Part shown: in pieces, positions 18,447 through 27,709 of the stretch | Numbering within the stretch: position 1 is the first letter of the stretch | Layout of the letters: each line of letters starts with the position of its first letter | Assembly: GCA_027490995.1 (NCBI GenBank) | Contig: JAIXWY010000013.1 | Coordinates: forward strand, 124,001 to 188,000 | Reading direction: 5' to 3' | Source: Opitutaceae bacterium | Lineage (GTDB): Bacteria > Verrucomicrobiota > Verrucomicrobiia > Opitutales > Opitutaceae | Length of the DNA: 64,000 bases | Notes under the pieces: generated by a model | Seen by the model: only the letters and a program-made list of their open reading frames with translations | What the model was told of the DNA's origin: nothing | The model's database searches: none | Made by a program: the position numbers and the translations under genes

Positions 18447-21400
18447 TCAGTTACGGGTAATCGTCTCGTCGAGGTTGAGCAGCACGTTAGCGACCATCGT
18501 CCATGCCGCGACTTCGGGCGCGGGCTCGCTGGCTCGGGGACGAGAAGCGCCGTTGGTGATGACCTTCTCGGCGTCCGCCTGCGCCACGGCAAAGTGCGCC
18601 CGATGAGTGGCGAGTCCCTCCGCCAGCAACGCGCGCTCTGTCGCGTCCGGCTCGCGCGCGGTCACCGTACGGAAGCCGAGCGCGAGCCGTTGGTCGTCGT
18701 CACCTTTTTCCGCAAGCAAGCGCTCGGCCAACGAACGGGCGGCTTCAAATTGCTGGACGTCGTTCATCAGGGCCAGCGCCTGCAGAGGTGTGTTCGAACG
18801 GCCACGGCCGACGCAGACATTCTCGCGGGAAGGAGCGTCGAAGGTAGACACGGCCGGTGCGGGCGCCGTGCGTTTCCAGAAGGTGTAAAGGCTGCGGCGA
18901 TAGAGCGCCGCACCGTGGTCTTGGACGTAAGTCTTGGTGTTGCTGCCGCCGAAGGCCACGGCTTCCCAGATGTTGATGGGTTGGTAGGGACGCACGGGCG
19001 CGCCTCCGATCGTGGGGACGAGGAGTCCGCCGACGGCGAGCGCTTGATCTCGCAGGACCTCGCCGTCGAGGCGAAGACGGGAGCTGCGCGCGAGCAATTT
19101 GTTCGCTGGGTCTCGCTCGAGTAACTGGGGGTCGATGCGCGAGTCCTGTCGGTAAGTCCGTGAGGTCACAATCAGGCGAACCAGGTGCTTTACGTCCCAA
19201 CCGCTCGCTACGAATTCGCTCGCGAGCCAGTCGAGCAATTCCGGATGGGTCGGCGGCTCGCCTTGCGCTCCGAAATCACCGGGCGTGCGCACGAGTCCGT
19301 CGCCCAGGAGCTGTTGCCAGAACCGGTTCACGGTCACCCGCGCGGTCAAGGGGTTCTGGGGCTCAACCAACCACCGCGCGAGATCCAGCCTTGTAGGGCG
19401 ATGACTGGATACGGTCATTGGAGGGAGAAACGCCGGTGTCGCGGGCGTCACACGTTCGCCCGGTTTGTCGTATTGGCCGCGGAGGAGCACATGTGCCGGC
19501 AGGGGCTCTGGTAGTTCGCGGGCGATCAACGAGGCATCGAGGGTGAGTTCGTAGTGGACCTGCTCGGCGAGGAGACGGCGGGCCGCGTGCGCCTCGGGCT
19601 CGAGCGCGGCGCGATTCGGGCCATAGATGAAGTCCCGGTGAAAGTCCTCGAGACGCTGTTTTTCGGCGTCGTTCTGCTGCGTGCCCGACAGGCCAAGGAG
19701 GTAAATGATATCGTTGGGCAAGGGCACATTCGTCCGATCGCGTGCCTCCTGGCCCATGGTCCGGACCCAAGCACTCCGCGTGAGCAGCGGATCGTCGGTG
19801 GCTTTCGGCACCGTTGCCACGACTCCGATGCGATCCCACCACGCGGCTCCGTCGCTCTGAGCGAGGCGCAGTCCAGCGTAGGCCTGCTTCGTGGCGAGCC
19901 CGGCGGCCGTTGCCGGAATCTCCAGCCGCGCGTAAGTTCCGGCGTTCGGCAGCGGGCCGACGACCACGTCGCCGGCGGCGGGGGGCGCGCCGAGTGCGGT
20001 GGGGTCACCCCACACGTAGCGCTTGGTCTTTGTGTCGCTGACGAATTCGACGCTGACGGCGCGCGGCGCGTTCGCCGGGTCTGCCTGAAAGTGCACAAAC
20101 GCCACTGCCTCCGTCGCCACCTGCAGCGGCGTTTCTCCCACCGCAAAGGACACCACGCGGTTCGTCACCGGGCCGACCAATCGCAGTGCGCGCACCCCTC
20201 CGACCACGGGTACGTCGGGACCCACGCGCCATTCGCCCGCCGGGGGCGGCGCTCCAAAGTTGCCGGGAAGGGGCAGGTCCCCGTCTTCGGCCCACACCAC
20301 TTCATAGACGACCGGTGGAGGCTCGGTCTTCTTTTCGGGCTGATGGGCGAGTGCGTCGGCGCTGGCGGCGGGTTTTGCGGGCTCCGGAGGTGGAATTGCC
20401 GCGGTCCGAGGCAGCTGGCTCGCCTTTGCCGAAAGCGCCGCCCGCAGCGGGGGCAGCTCGCGTGCGATCGCGTCGATCCGCTCTTGCTGCGCGGCATTTG
20501 CGAGCAACACGATCGGTCCCGGCTTGGGAACATTTCCGTCCCACACGCGGTCGGCGAGGCCCTTGAAAAACGCGCCAAGCGCGTAGTATTCCCGCTGGGT
20601 GATGGGGTCAAACTTGTGATCGTGGCACGCGGCACAGTTGGCCGTGAGTCCGAGCCACACCGTCGCGGTGGTATCGATGCGATCGGCGGTGCTGCGTGCT
20701 TCCATTTCGGCTTCGATCGCGCCGGACTCGGCGGTCGTGAGGTGCGAACGATTGTAGCCCGTGGCGATGAGTTGATCGAGGGTCGGCGAAGGCAGCTGAT
20801 CACCGGCGAGTTGCTCGATGGTGAATTGGTCGAACGGCAGATTCGCATTGAACGCGCGCACGACCCAGTCGCGGTAGGGCCAAAGATTCCGAATGTTGTC
20901 GAGGTGCAGCCCGTGGGTGTCGGCATAGCGCACCGCGTCGAGCCAGTAGCGGGCGAAGTGTTCGCCGTAGCGTGGCGAACTGAGCAGCCTCGTGACCGCG
21001 CGTTCGTAGGCCTCGGGCGCGCGGTCGGCGAGAAAGGCATCCAGCTCCGCGGTCGTCGGCGGAAGCCCGGTGAGATCTAGTGTGACCCGACGGAGCAGTG
21101 CCTCGCGCGAGGCTTCGGGTGCGAGCGCGAGTCCCTTGCTCGCAAGCTTCGCGCCGATGAAGCGGTCGATCGGGCTGTCCTCCGCCGTGACGCCTCCCTT
21201 GGCCGCGGGCAACGGCGGACGAGCGACGGGTTCGTAGGCCCAGTGGTTTTGGTAGACGGCGCCTTGCTCGATCCAGCGCTGGAGGAGCACGCGTTGTTCC
21301 GGCTTGAGGGGCGATTTATGAGACTCCGGCGGCGGCATGACCTCGTCGGGGTCGGTGCTGAGAATGCGTTGCCAGGCTTCGGAGTCAGCGAGATCGCCGG

Positions 21401-21614
21401 GCGCGAAAGCGCGGATACCGTCGCGGAGGGCGGTGGCGTCGACTCCTTGGTCGAGCCGGAGATTGCCCTTGCGGTGTGCGGCGTCGGAGCCGTGGCAAGC
21501 GAAGCAGTTCTCCGCCAAGATCGGGCGGACATGTTCGTTGAACGTGATCGCCTCTTCCGCTGACGCCGCGGTGGCCAACGAGACGAGAAAGAGAAGGCGG
21601 GGCAAGGGGCTCAC
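18447..21614 (-). CDS. PSCyt1-DUF1549-DUF1553 cytochrome-type protein
   Basis: A 1055-residue protein. From a GTG at 21614 it has a signal peptide ([18 protein letters not shown]) and then [17 protein letters not shown], the planctomycete cytochrome C (PSCyt1) domain with a CxxCH haem site at residues 37-41. DUF1549 begins near 146 and includes a second CxxCH in [11 protein letters not shown] near 325. DUF1553 covers about 730-1000 ([22 protein letters not shown]). The frame stays open to 22064, but those 150 residues look non-coding and the signal peptide decides for the GTG. It forms an operon with the DUF1501 gene. Members are linked to polysaccharide-degradation clusters; the reaction is unknown. 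Confidence 0.9.
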   Translation of the reverse strand: MSPLPRLLFLVSLATAASAEEAITFNEHVRPILAENCFACHGSDAAHRKGNLRLDQGVDATALRDGIRAFAPGDLADSEAWQRILSTDPDEVMPPPESHKSPLKPEQRVLLQRWIEQGAVYQNHWAYEPVARPPLPAAKGGVTAEDSPIDRFIGAKLASKGLALAPEASREALLRRVTLDLTGLPPTTAELDAFLADRAPEAYERAVTRLLSSPRYGEHFARYWLDAVRYADTHGLHLDNIRNLWPYRDWVVRAFNANLPFDQFTIEQLAGDQLPSPTLDQLIATGYNRSHLTTAESGAIEAEMEARSTADRIDTTATVWLGLTANCAACHDHKFDPITQREYYALGAFFKGLADRVWDGNVPKPGPIVLLANAAQQERIDAIARELPPLRAALSAKASQLPRTAAIPPPEPAKPAASADALAHQPEKKTEPPPVVYEVVWAEDGDLPLPGNFGAPPPAGEWRVGPDVPVVGGVRALRLVGPVTNRVVSFAVGETPLQVATEAVAFVHFQADPANAPRAVSVEFVSDTKTKRYVWGDPTALGAPPAAGDVVVGPLPNAGTYARLEIPATAAGLATKQAYAGLRLAQSDGAAWWDRIGVVATVPKATDDPLLTRSAWVRTMGQEARDRTNVPLPNDIIYLLGLSGTQQNDAEKQRLEDFHRDFIYGPNRAALEPEAHAARRLLAEQVHYELTLDASLIARELPEPLPAHVLLRGQYDKPGERVTPATPAFLPPMTVSSHRPTRLDLARWLVEPQNPLTARVTVNRFWQQLLGDGLVRTPGDFGAQGEPPTHPELLDWLASEFVASGWDVKHLVRLIVTSRTYRQDSRIDPQLLERDPANKLLARSSRLRLDGEVLRDQALAVGGLLVPTIGGAPVRPYQPINIWEAVAFGGSNTKTYVQDHGAALYRRSLYTFWKRTAPAPAVSTFDAPSRENVCVGRGRSNTPLQALALMNDVQQFEAARSLAERLLAEKGDDDQRLALGFRTVTAREPDATERALLAEGLATHRAHFAVAQADAEKVITNGASRPRASEPAPEVAAWTMVANVLLNLDETITRN

Positions 21615-22101
21615 GGGGGCAGAGGGGGTTCGAGGCAGCGGACGGACGCTCAGAGATTGGGCCGGGAGGGGTGTCGGCAGTTTCGAGGGTGGGGCGGATC
21701 TCGGCGTATTCGATCGCGAAACCCTCAGGACGCTTACGGTCAGAAGGAGTGTGAGGAAAGTCCGTAGTTGCGCCGCCTGCGGTGGGTCAGGGCTTTCGTC
21801 GCAGCAGGCCGGTCCACAGTCTTGGGCGACCACCCTGATCGCCCGAGCTAGATCGGGGAGAGTGTGGGAAGGCGGCTTCCCAGATTCCCGAGGACGGGTG
21901 ACACCGCGCACCCCGATGCGCGTTTCCGGCGGCTCAGTCGGTTCTTCCGCTGACTTGACCCCTTTAGGATTCGATTTGCAATTGCTTCTTTGCTGCAATA
22001 ACCGGCTCCACCCTTCTGGGGGCGCCGGCCTACGCTGCCGACCTAAATAGGGTGCCTGAGCCACTGCAGGCCGCCCTTTGATTGTGGGTACCGCATCTCG
22101 C
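21615..22101. other. Intergenic region upstream of the DUF1553 gene, with a possible decayed REP end
   Basis: These 487 bases separate the DUF1553 gene from the left end of the integrated element. GACTTGACCCCTTTA at 21952-21966 resembles one end of the repeat at 11780-11915 but has no matching partner. The promoter of the leftward operon should lie here; none could be assigned. Confidence 0.4.
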
Positions 22102-22147
22102 TGGCTGCCCGGGTAGGGATCGAACCTACGACCAAGTGATTAACAGT
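22102..22147. repeat. attL: 46-bp duplicate of the tRNA-Asn 3' half
   Basis: The 46 bases are identical to 30199-30244, the anticodon-loop-to-CCA part of the tRNA-Asn gene. Only the 3' half is present and no tRNA 5' half adjoins it, so this is the displaced end of the target gene and marks the left boundary of the integrated element. The integrase gene starts 82 bases inward. Confidence 0.93.
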
Positions 22148-22229
22148 TTCTCTGTTGCCATTTCGCATGATTTCTCAATTATTCCGTAACGAGCGATAAA
22201 AACGACTGGTTACGATAGAAATACGAGAG

Positions 22230-23588
22230 ATGATCACGAAGACAAGCGAAGCGGAAAACGGCATTGAGAATCGGAAAAACCGGACAAAAACCGGACAAAA
22301 CAGTCCGAAGACCTCGGCGGACTTCTGGAAAAAGAAGGTCAAGGCCCGCCCCGGTCTGCGCAATGGGCTGCTGTATGTCCGCCTCTTTGAAGGGGGGAGG
22401 GAGGCCTGGGTGTGCTGCGACTCTTCAAACCGAGCGCAGGCCGCTGTCACCGCCCGCGACCGTTGGCTGCGAATGAAGGCGATTGGATTGCCCGCCTTAC
22501 TAGCCGAGCTTTCACCCGATCCTTTGCCGGAACGGTGTGGCACGGTAGGCGAGTTGATCGAGGCCGCCAGCAAGGTCGCCCAGGTCCGCCCGGCAACGCT
22601 GCTGGATTATGGCAAGCGCCTGCGTCAGGTCGCCGCAGATGTCGGCGAGATCCGCCGCCCCGAGAAGATCACTTCGCGCACCGATCCCGCGACGATGGAG
22701 TGGAGGAGGAGGGTTGATGCGCTCCCGCTGGACATACTCACCGCCAGCGCCGTCGCAGAGTGGAGGGCTAAACGCATTGCGGCCGCCGGTGCTGATCCCA
22801 TCGCCCGCAAGTCCGCCGAGGTGTCCGCCGACAGCGCCATCCGCATGGCGCGCTCCCTGTTCTCGCCTGACTTGCTCACCTTGGGACTGGCGAAAGCCGT
22901 TCGCCTGCCCGACCCGCTGCCTTTCGCGGGGCTCAGGTGGGGCGAGACGACCAAACGTTTTGAATGTCGGGTGAATCCCGCGCTTCTGTTCGTGAACGCC
23001 CGCCGCGATCTTGAGAGCGAACATCCGCAATCCTTCCGGGCTCTTGCCCTTTGCCTCTTGGCTGGTCTGCGTCGCGTGGAGGCGGACCTCCTAACGTGGG
23101 ATCAGGTTGATCTTGCCGCTGGCACAATCACAGTCCGCCGCACGCCGTACATGGAGCCGAAGAGCAGGGAGGCTTGCCGTGTCATTAATCTGGATACAAC
23201 TGCCGTCGCAATTCTGCGCGAGGCAAAGTCGGACGCCCCCGATCCGGTCTTCGTGCTCAAGGGGGCTCCCTTCAAACCTCGGACCTCCGCCACACCAGTT
23301 TATCGTGCTGACGCTGCGCCGTTCCGCACTTGGGAGCGACTGATCGCGTGGCTGGCGACCAAGGGAATTGATGGACCGAAGCCGATTCACGACCTGCGCA
23401 AGCTGGCGGGGTCGATGGTTCACCTCGCATACGGTATCGAGCAGGCCCGGGATTTCCTTGGGCACCAGAGCGTGCTCACAACGAGCGCCAGCTACCTTTC
23501 CCAAACGCCGAAGGTGATGGTTTCGATTCCGCTGCTCGCCGATGAAGTCTCCAAAGCTCAGGCGGATCGGATGGAGGCTTCCCGATGA
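22230..23588 (+). CDS. int: Tyrosine recombinase (integrase) of the tRNA-Asn element
   Basis: The protein is 452 residues. The C-terminal catalytic domain contains the expected residues: Arg281 in LAGLRRVEADLLTW, a candidate beta-hairpin Lys312, His387 and Arg390 in IHDLRKL, His412 in LGHQS and the nucleophile Tyr422 in SASYLSQTP. The N-terminal arm-binding and core-binding regions are less conserved. It lies just inside attL, reading into the element, as in most tRNA-targeting islands. The first 30 residues are rich in Asn, Lys and Thr because that DNA carries two ACCGGACAA repeats that may be Int or Xis binding sites; a later start is therefore possible. Confidence 0.93.
   Translation: MITKTSEAENGIENRKNRTKTGQNSPKTSADFWKKKVKARPGLRNGLLYVRLFEGGREAWVCCDSSNRAQAAVTARDRWLRMKAIGLPALLAELSPDPLPERCGTVGELIEAASKVAQVRPATLLDYGKRLRQVAADVGEIRRPEKITSRTDPATMEWRRRVDALPLDILTASAVAEWRAKRIAAAGADPIARKSAEVSADSAIRMARSLFSPDLLTLGLAKAVRLPDPLPFAGLRWGETTKRFECRVNPALLFVNARRDLESEHPQSFRALALCLLAGLRRVEADLLTWDQVDLAAGTITVRRTPYMEPKSREACRVINLDTTAVAILREAKSDAPDPVFVLKGAPFKPRTSATPVYRADAAPFRTWERLIAWLATKGIDGPKPIHDLRKLAGSMVHLAYGIEQARDFLGHQSVLTTSASYLSQTPKVMVSIPLLADEVSKAQADRMEASR
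22279..22298. promoter_or_regulatory. Paired ACCGGACAA repeats, candidate recombinase arm sites (left)
   Basis: Copies lie at 22279-22287 and 22290-22298, within the first codons of int and about 130-150 bases inside attL. They match the right-end pair in sequence, spacing and orientation. Overlap with the int 5' end would also allow autoregulation. Confidence 0.45.
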
Positions 23589-23662
23589 GCGTCTTTACTA
23601 GCGTGGACTGCGCGGCGAATATGACCCGCCGCGCCGCAGGCAGGTAAGTAGCGTCAGGCTGG

Positions 23663-24178
23663 TCAGAAGCGCAGCCGCATGCGCTTCTTCAGCAACTCAA
23701 TGCCGCCGAGGCCAAACGCCTTTTGCCAGACTTGCGGACGCACCAGCGTGTACTTCTTCAGCAACTCAAGGTGACGGGTGCGCGAACACAGATTGCTGTA
23801 GAATACGCGGCGGGTGTAGGTCGTATCCAAGAAAAGCCTGTGTACCTTCCCGCTGCGATAGTGGCGTGGATTGGGCGGAACAAAAAGCAGGACGTCCGCA
23901 ATCTCGTGTAGACGTACCCGCCCCCGCCGGTCCTCCGAGATCAGGCGCGCCTGCGCGTAACGAATCACCGTCCGGCGGGAGATCTTCAGGAGCCGCGCCG
24001 CCTCTGATTTGGTTACCCGCGGAATCTTCTCAGGGTTTGGCCCGACCGGATCCCACTCCCACGAGACGGCAGTATCCAACCCCGCACGGCTCTTGGAGCC
24101 GATCACGAACGCCGGTCGTCTACCCCTCGGCAGGGGCAACCCATTAGACTCAGGTTTTTTCCTCTGCACCTGTGACAC
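23663..24178 (-). CDS. Helix-turn-helix DNA-binding protein of the element (leftward regulator candidate)
   Basis: A 171-residue protein with a MerR/excisionase-like HTH at about residues 54-97: VTKSEAARLLKISRRTVIRYAQARLI followed by the wing-like RVRLHEIADVLLF. The remainder is basic and not recognised. The start is a GTG at 24178, with no ATG nearby in frame. It is transcribed away from the rightward operon with only 24 bases between the two start codons, and converges on int. That position is where phage satellites keep a master regulator, so a repressor or switch role is a reasonable but unproven inference. Confidence 0.7.
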   Translation of the reverse strand: MSQVQRKKPESNGLPLPRGRRPAFVIGSKSRAGLDTAVSWEWDPVGPNPEKIPRVTKSEAARLLKISRRTVIRYAQARLISEDRRGRVRLHEIADVLLFVPPNPRHYRSGKVHRLFLDTTYTRRVFYSNLCSRTRHLELLKKYTLVRPQVWQKAFGLGGIELLKKRMRLRF

Positions 24179-24202
24179 CTATTTAACACTTCGACCCTAT
24201 AC

Positions 24203-24427
24203 GTGACCACTTCAAAACAAAATGAATCGAATACTTCCGGGGACTCCACGCTCTCACCGCGTGAAGTTGCCCGTTCGCTAGGGTACAGAAGCCGGGCGGC
24301 TTTCTGGAGTTTTGTCCACCGCGAGGCCGTGCCGTTTGTGCGCCTTTCGGCGCGCAAGATCAGGTTCCCAGTCGACGGGTTCCGGCGCTGGATCGCCAGT
24401 CGAACCACGAATCAGGGGGGCCGTTGA
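24203..24427 (+). CDS. AlpA/excisionase-like small HTH protein
   Basis: The protein is 74 residues, starting at GTG 24203. SPREVARSLGYRSRAAFWSFVHREAVPFVRLSARKIRFPVDGFRRWIASR reads as a winged HTH of the AlpA/MerR-like excisionase type: helix-turn-helix, then a strand pair with basic residues. It opens the rightward operon of the element; the next gene starts two bases after its stop. In islands of this kind AlpA-like proteins activate int or act in excision (family knowledge). No biochemical residue can confirm which. Confidence 0.7.
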   Translation: MTTSKQNESNTSGDSTLSPREVARSLGYRSRAAFWSFVHREAVPFVRLSARKIRFPVDGFRRWIASRTTNQGGR

Positions 24428-24428
24428 G

Positions 24429-24650
24429 ATGCGCCCGACTCCCCCTGCCGCCCACACCGCGTCCATCGAAGACCGGCTCCTTCACTTCCGGGACGTCAAT
24501 ACGCTCATCGGAAGCCGCTGCAAGACCAGTCACGCCGCCCGCAATCTTGCGCGCCGGGGGCAAATCGTCGCGGTGTACCTCAACCAGAGGGTCGTAAGGT
24601 ACACCCAGACCAGCGTGCTCAAGCTCGCCCGCGGAGAAACCACCCGATGA
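24429..24650 (+). CDS. Second small DNA-binding protein of the element operon
   Basis: A 73-residue protein from ATG 24429. LLHFRDVNTLIGSRCKTSHAARNLARRGQIVAVYLNQRVVRYTQTSVLKLARGE has the pattern of an excisionase/AlpA-type winged HTH, with a basic end. It starts two bases after the previous gene and its end overlaps the primase-like gene by four bases (ATGA), so the three are one transcript. Two consecutive excisionase-like proteins suggest that one is the excision factor and one a transcriptional regulator. Function is inferred from context only. Confidence 0.65.
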   Translation: MRPTPPAAHTASIEDRLLHFRDVNTLIGSRCKTSHAARNLARRGQIVAVYLNQRVVRYTQTSVLKLARGETTR

Positions 24651-25723
24651 CCTTCGTTCGCAAACGGGTTCGCTGGACCGCGCCGACTGCCGCCGAGGTT
24701 GCCGAACTGCTCCGCTGGATTCCACCCCGGCCTGCCTACGAAGAATGGGTCCGCATCATTGCCGCCGTTGGCAGTGTGCTAGACGAAACCGAGGCCGCTG
24801 TCGTCCTGGCCGCCTGGAGTCCCGAAGACCGTCCGGGAGAATACCGCGCCAAGCTCCGCGCCCGGCTGGCGAGCGTGAACTTCGGGACGCTGGTTCATCT
24901 GGCGAAAGCGAACGGCTATACACCTGCCTCCCGGCCCGCCCCGCGACCCATTGCGACGCCCTCGCCCCGGAGGCCTGCCGTCACCCTGCAATCCTGGCCC
25001 GAGGCCGTCTCCGAACGCTACCGGGAAGGACGCGACTACCTCATGGCCAGCCCTGCCACCCTCGAGAAGATCGACGCTTGGCGAGGCTGGCCGGCGGGCA
25101 CCGCTGCAACGTTGGCGGAGGACTCGATCCTTTCCTCCCCGATCACGAACGGCAGCACCGCCCGCGGACTCGCCTTCGCTGTCCACGCCCCGGTGGTCGA
25201 TGACCTCGGCTTCCCGGGAGTCCGGGAGATCGGCTTCCACTGCCGACACCGCCCCGCGGCTGGAGAGCGTGCGCAGTGGACTTTCCACCCAAACGCCCGT
25301 GAGGACTGCACCGGAATCCCTGCGCTGCCATTCGTCATCGGTTGCAGCTTCGTTGCCTTCGCCCGGCACGTGATCGTTGCGGAGGGGCAGTGGGATGCCA
25401 TCACCCTAGCCGCGGCCGGCGGATGGCTGGCGAATGACGCCTCATGGCCGGATAACGTATCCCTCTTTGGACTACGTGGAGCCGGCAACTGGCGCCCACT
25501 GCTCGACCACTGGCACCCGCATTTCACCAAAGGTGCCATCGTCGTCTTGTTCCCACAGGCAGACGAGGCCGGACAGGCATGGACGAAGCCCAACGGCTTT
25601 GCCGACGCCCTCCGCGCCCTGCACCACCCGGTCAAGGTCGTGCGTCTGCCGTTCCCCGACCTCAACGACGCCCACCGCGCCCAACCCATCACCCCAGCCG
25701 ACCTCGCCGCCTGGCTCTCCTGA
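24647..25723 (+). CDS. Primase-like replication protein (PriCT-2 plus Toprim-like)
   Basis: This 358-residue protein starts with a PriCT-2-like helical region at about 12-75 (LLRWIPPRPAYEEWVRIIAAVGS, then AAWSPEDRPGEY). The second half is Toprim-like: HVIVAEGQWDAITLAAAGG with Glu246 and Asp250, then GAIVVLFPQADEAGQAW, where the usual DxD motif is reduced to Q-A-D (304-306). It overlaps the preceding small gene by four bases and the RecA-fold gene by three (TGATG). Such pairs of a primase part and a helicase part initiate replication of plasmids and phage satellites. The weak Toprim acidic motif makes primase activity uncertain. Confidence 0.75.
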   Translation: MTFVRKRVRWTAPTAAEVAELLRWIPPRPAYEEWVRIIAAVGSVLDETEAAVVLAAWSPEDRPGEYRAKLRARLASVNFGTLVHLAKANGYTPASRPAPRPIATPSPRRPAVTLQSWPEAVSERYREGRDYLMASPATLEKIDAWRGWPAGTAATLAEDSILSSPITNGSTARGLAFAVHAPVVDDLGFPGVREIGFHCRHRPAAGERAQWTFHPNAREDCTGIPALPFVIGCSFVAFARHVIVAEGQWDAITLAAAGGWLANDASWPDNVSLFGLRGAGNWRPLLDHWHPHFTKGAIVVLFPQADEAGQAWTKPNGFADALRALHHPVKVVRLPFPDLNDAHRAQPITPADLAAWLS

Positions 25724-26799
25724 TGACCCTTCCCGCGCACTACCTCAGCACCCCCGTTGAAACACTCGCCCCGGAGCCCGTCCCGGTCCCGCTCATTGAG
25801 CGTGTCCTCGCGAGGGAGATCGACCCGGCAAACCCGCCTGCCCCGTCCGAGCCCCGTTACTACGTCGCCGGACGCATCACCGGCACCGCTGGCAACCTCG
25901 GACAGATTTCCTCCAAGGCGAAGACCGGGAAAACCGCCGTCATCGGAGCCCACATCGCCGCCACCGTGAAGGCCGAGGGACTAGGCGACCAGGAGGCCGA
26001 CACCCTCGGCATAACCGCCGCACCGCCCAAAGGCCGCGCCGTCGTCGTCATCGACACCGAGCAGGCCCCGGAGGACGCCTGCGCCCTGATAACGCGATCC
26101 CTCCGCAGGCTTGGACTCGGACCCAAGGCCCGACCGCCTTGGCTCCGCGGATTCTCCCTCGCCGGCTTTGGAGCACGGGATCTGTCCCAAGCCCTGCCGC
26201 AGCTACTCGACCGACTTGCTGCCGAGCACAGCGGGATTCACTCGGTCCTTATCGACGGAGGCGCGGATTTCGCCGTCAACGTCAACGACCCGGAGGAGGC
26301 GGGCGCCCTCATCGCCGGATGGCACGCCCTGGCAATCAAGCACGCCTTCCACCTGCTCACCGTCATTCACTCCAACGAAGGCGCCGCCGATGACATCGCC
26401 CGCGGATGGCTTGGGAAGCAGTTGCGGCGGAAGGCGGAGAGCAACCTCCAACTCCGGAAGGACGGTGAGGTCATTACCCTTTTCTCCGACACCGGACAGC
26501 GCCGCGCCCCGATTCCGCAGGCGGAGGGACCGACGTTCACCTGGGATGTGGAGCGCGGGATGCACGTCTCGACCAAGCCGATCGGGAGCGCACGTCTTGA
26601 GGCCGAGGTTGCAGACTTGCGCGAACTCGCCGCCGAGGTCTTCGACCAAGGACAGGTAAAGGGGTGGACCGAGCTTCAGGAGGCCATCATGAAGGCCCGC
26701 GGCATATCGAAGAATACGGCCGACAAACGCATCAAGCGGATGAAGGTACTTGGGGTTATTCGTCATGCCGGAAGGGCGCAGTGGATGAATGCTTTATGA
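25723..26799 (+). CDS. RepA/AAA_25-like RecA-fold ATPase (helicase-like replication protein)
   Basis: The protein is 358 residues from the ATG at 25723, which overlaps the upstream stop. A P-loop is present as SKAKTGKT at 64-71; the first Gly of the Walker A consensus is Ser, a tolerated change in AAA_25/RepA-type proteins (compare KPKVGKS). VVVIDTEQ near 107-114 is the Walker B-like strand, and HSVLIDGGADF and LLTVIHSNEGA fit later RecA-fold motifs. Residues from about 300 form a C-terminal winged-helix-like segment (GISKNTADKRIKRMKVLGVI). It is probably the hexameric helicase or loader that acts with the primase-like protein at the adjacent repeat region. Confidence 0.82.
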   Translation: MTLPAHYLSTPVETLAPEPVPVPLIERVLAREIDPANPPAPSEPRYYVAGRITGTAGNLGQISSKAKTGKTAVIGAHIAATVKAEGLGDQEADTLGITAAPPKGRAVVVIDTEQAPEDACALITRSLRRLGLGPKARPPWLRGFSLAGFGARDLSQALPQLLDRLAAEHSGIHSVLIDGGADFAVNVNDPEEAGALIAGWHALAIKHAFHLLTVIHSNEGAADDIARGWLGKQLRRKAESNLQLRKDGEVITLFSDTGQRRAPIPQAEGPTFTWDVERGMHVSTKPIGSARLEAEVADLRELAAEVFDQGQVKGWTELQEAIMKARGISKNTADKRIKRMKVLGVIRHAGRAQWMNAL

Positions 26800-27058
26800 T
26801 ACGTTCACCCCATCACCCCAACCAACCCCAATTCGTACCCCACGTGGGGCATAGTTACCCCATCACCCCAACCCCCTATATATAGGGGTGGGGCATTGGG
26901 GTGAAGAACTGGGGCAATGCTGCCAACCACCGGAAGCCGTCCGGTAGGGGGGGCCAAGAAGACTCCTAGCAACTAGGAAGCCGTGGGTTAGAAGCACCTG
27001 CTAACCGTTCTCAGTTTGGGTTCAACTAACAAAAGGTCCGCATTTTCAACCAGCAACC
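26800..27058. repeat. Nested palindromes and direct repeats, candidate replication origin
   Basis: ACCCCATCACCCCAACC occurs twice in direct orientation, at 26807-26823 and 26857-26873. CCCCACGTGGGG (26838-26849) and CCCCTATATATAGGGG (26873-26888) are perfect palindromes. TCACCCCAA (26863-26871) and TTGGGGTGA (26896-26904) form an inverted pair around the TATATATA core. Two further short hairpins follow (TCCTAG/CTAGGA at 26964-26978, GGTTAG/CTAACC at 26986-27006). Lying just after the primase/helicase genes, this looks like iterons with an A/T-rich melting core; a transcription terminator or operator cluster is the alternative. Confidence 0.6.
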
Positions 27059-27571
27059 ATGACTAAACAAAACCAGCAGAAACACGTCGCCCTCGCCGCC
27101 CAACTCGACATCGACCCGCGCACCCTCCGCCGGTGGCGCCAGCGTGACGACTTTCCCCACGGCGCCGATGCCGGCACGGTCAAGGCATGGGCGGATAAGC
27201 ACGGGCTCCACCGCTCGTATACGAAGGGCGAAGGTGGCCGGCTAGCCGACCTCAAGGCCGAGCTTCTTCGGGAGCAGATCGCTTCTGCGCGGACGAAGAA
27301 CGCCCAATTGCGCCGACAATTCATCCACCGCAAGACCTTCGAGGACGGCATTGCGCTGATCGGTCAGAAGTGGGACTTGCTCTTGCGGCTCAAGTTGGAG
27401 GTGGAGCTAGGCCCGCGCGTGGCCGGGAAGAGCGCAGCCGAGGCTAACGTTGAAGGTAGCCGCATCCTCGACGAGATCCGCGAGGTGGTGAACGCTGGTT
27501 TGTCGAAGTTTGAAACGGACTTGCTGCAGCCTGACCCGCAGAACGGACCAGGCGCGCCAGACGCGACGTAG
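27059..27571 (+). CDS. Terminase small subunit-like (Nu1/TerS-type) HTH protein
   Basis: A 170-residue protein. The N-terminal winged HTH (VALAAQLDIDPRTLRRWRQRDDFP, then GTVKAWADKHGL) is followed by a long helix, ADLKAELLREQIASARTKNAQLRRQFI, and the segment LRLKLEVELGPRVAG. This HTH-plus-coiled-coil layout is that of Nu1-like phage terminase small subunits, which recognise packaging sites in DNA. No large terminase subunit or structural gene is nearby. A lone TerS in a small island is a hallmark of phage satellites that redirect a helper phage's packaging. It could alternatively be a generic DNA-binding regulator. Confidence 0.6.
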   Translation: MTKQNQQKHVALAAQLDIDPRTLRRWRQRDDFPHGADAGTVKAWADKHGLHRSYTKGEGGRLADLKAELLREQIASARTKNAQLRRQFIHRKTFEDGIALIGQKWDLLLRLKLEVELGPRVAGKSAAEANVEGSRILDEIREVVNAGLSKFETDLLQPDPQNGPGAPDAT

Positions 27572-27709
27572 GGCGCGACCCTAGCCCCGAAACAGCGGAC
27601 GCACTTGGATGTCGGTCTATGCTTGGTGGGCAACCAATACAGCGACTGGTCCTCCTGATCGTGACGCGCCTCCTCTGCGGTGGGCCGGCTGTAGGGCTCT
27701 GAGCGTGTC

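Noticed and set aside
21615-22064. 150-codon upstream extension of the DUF1549/DUF1553 gene
   Set aside because: The extension reads as Pro/Ser/Arg-rich non-coding sequence and would bury the signal peptide; GTG 21614 gives a normal exported protein.
22102-22147. tRNA gene at the left end of the island
   Set aside because: Only the 3' half of tRNA-Asn is present with no acceptor 5' strand or D arm, so it is an att repeat.
26807-26904. CRISPR-like repeat array
   Set aside because: Only two direct copies with 33 bases between them, rich in palindromes, and no cas genes; it fits an origin or operator better.
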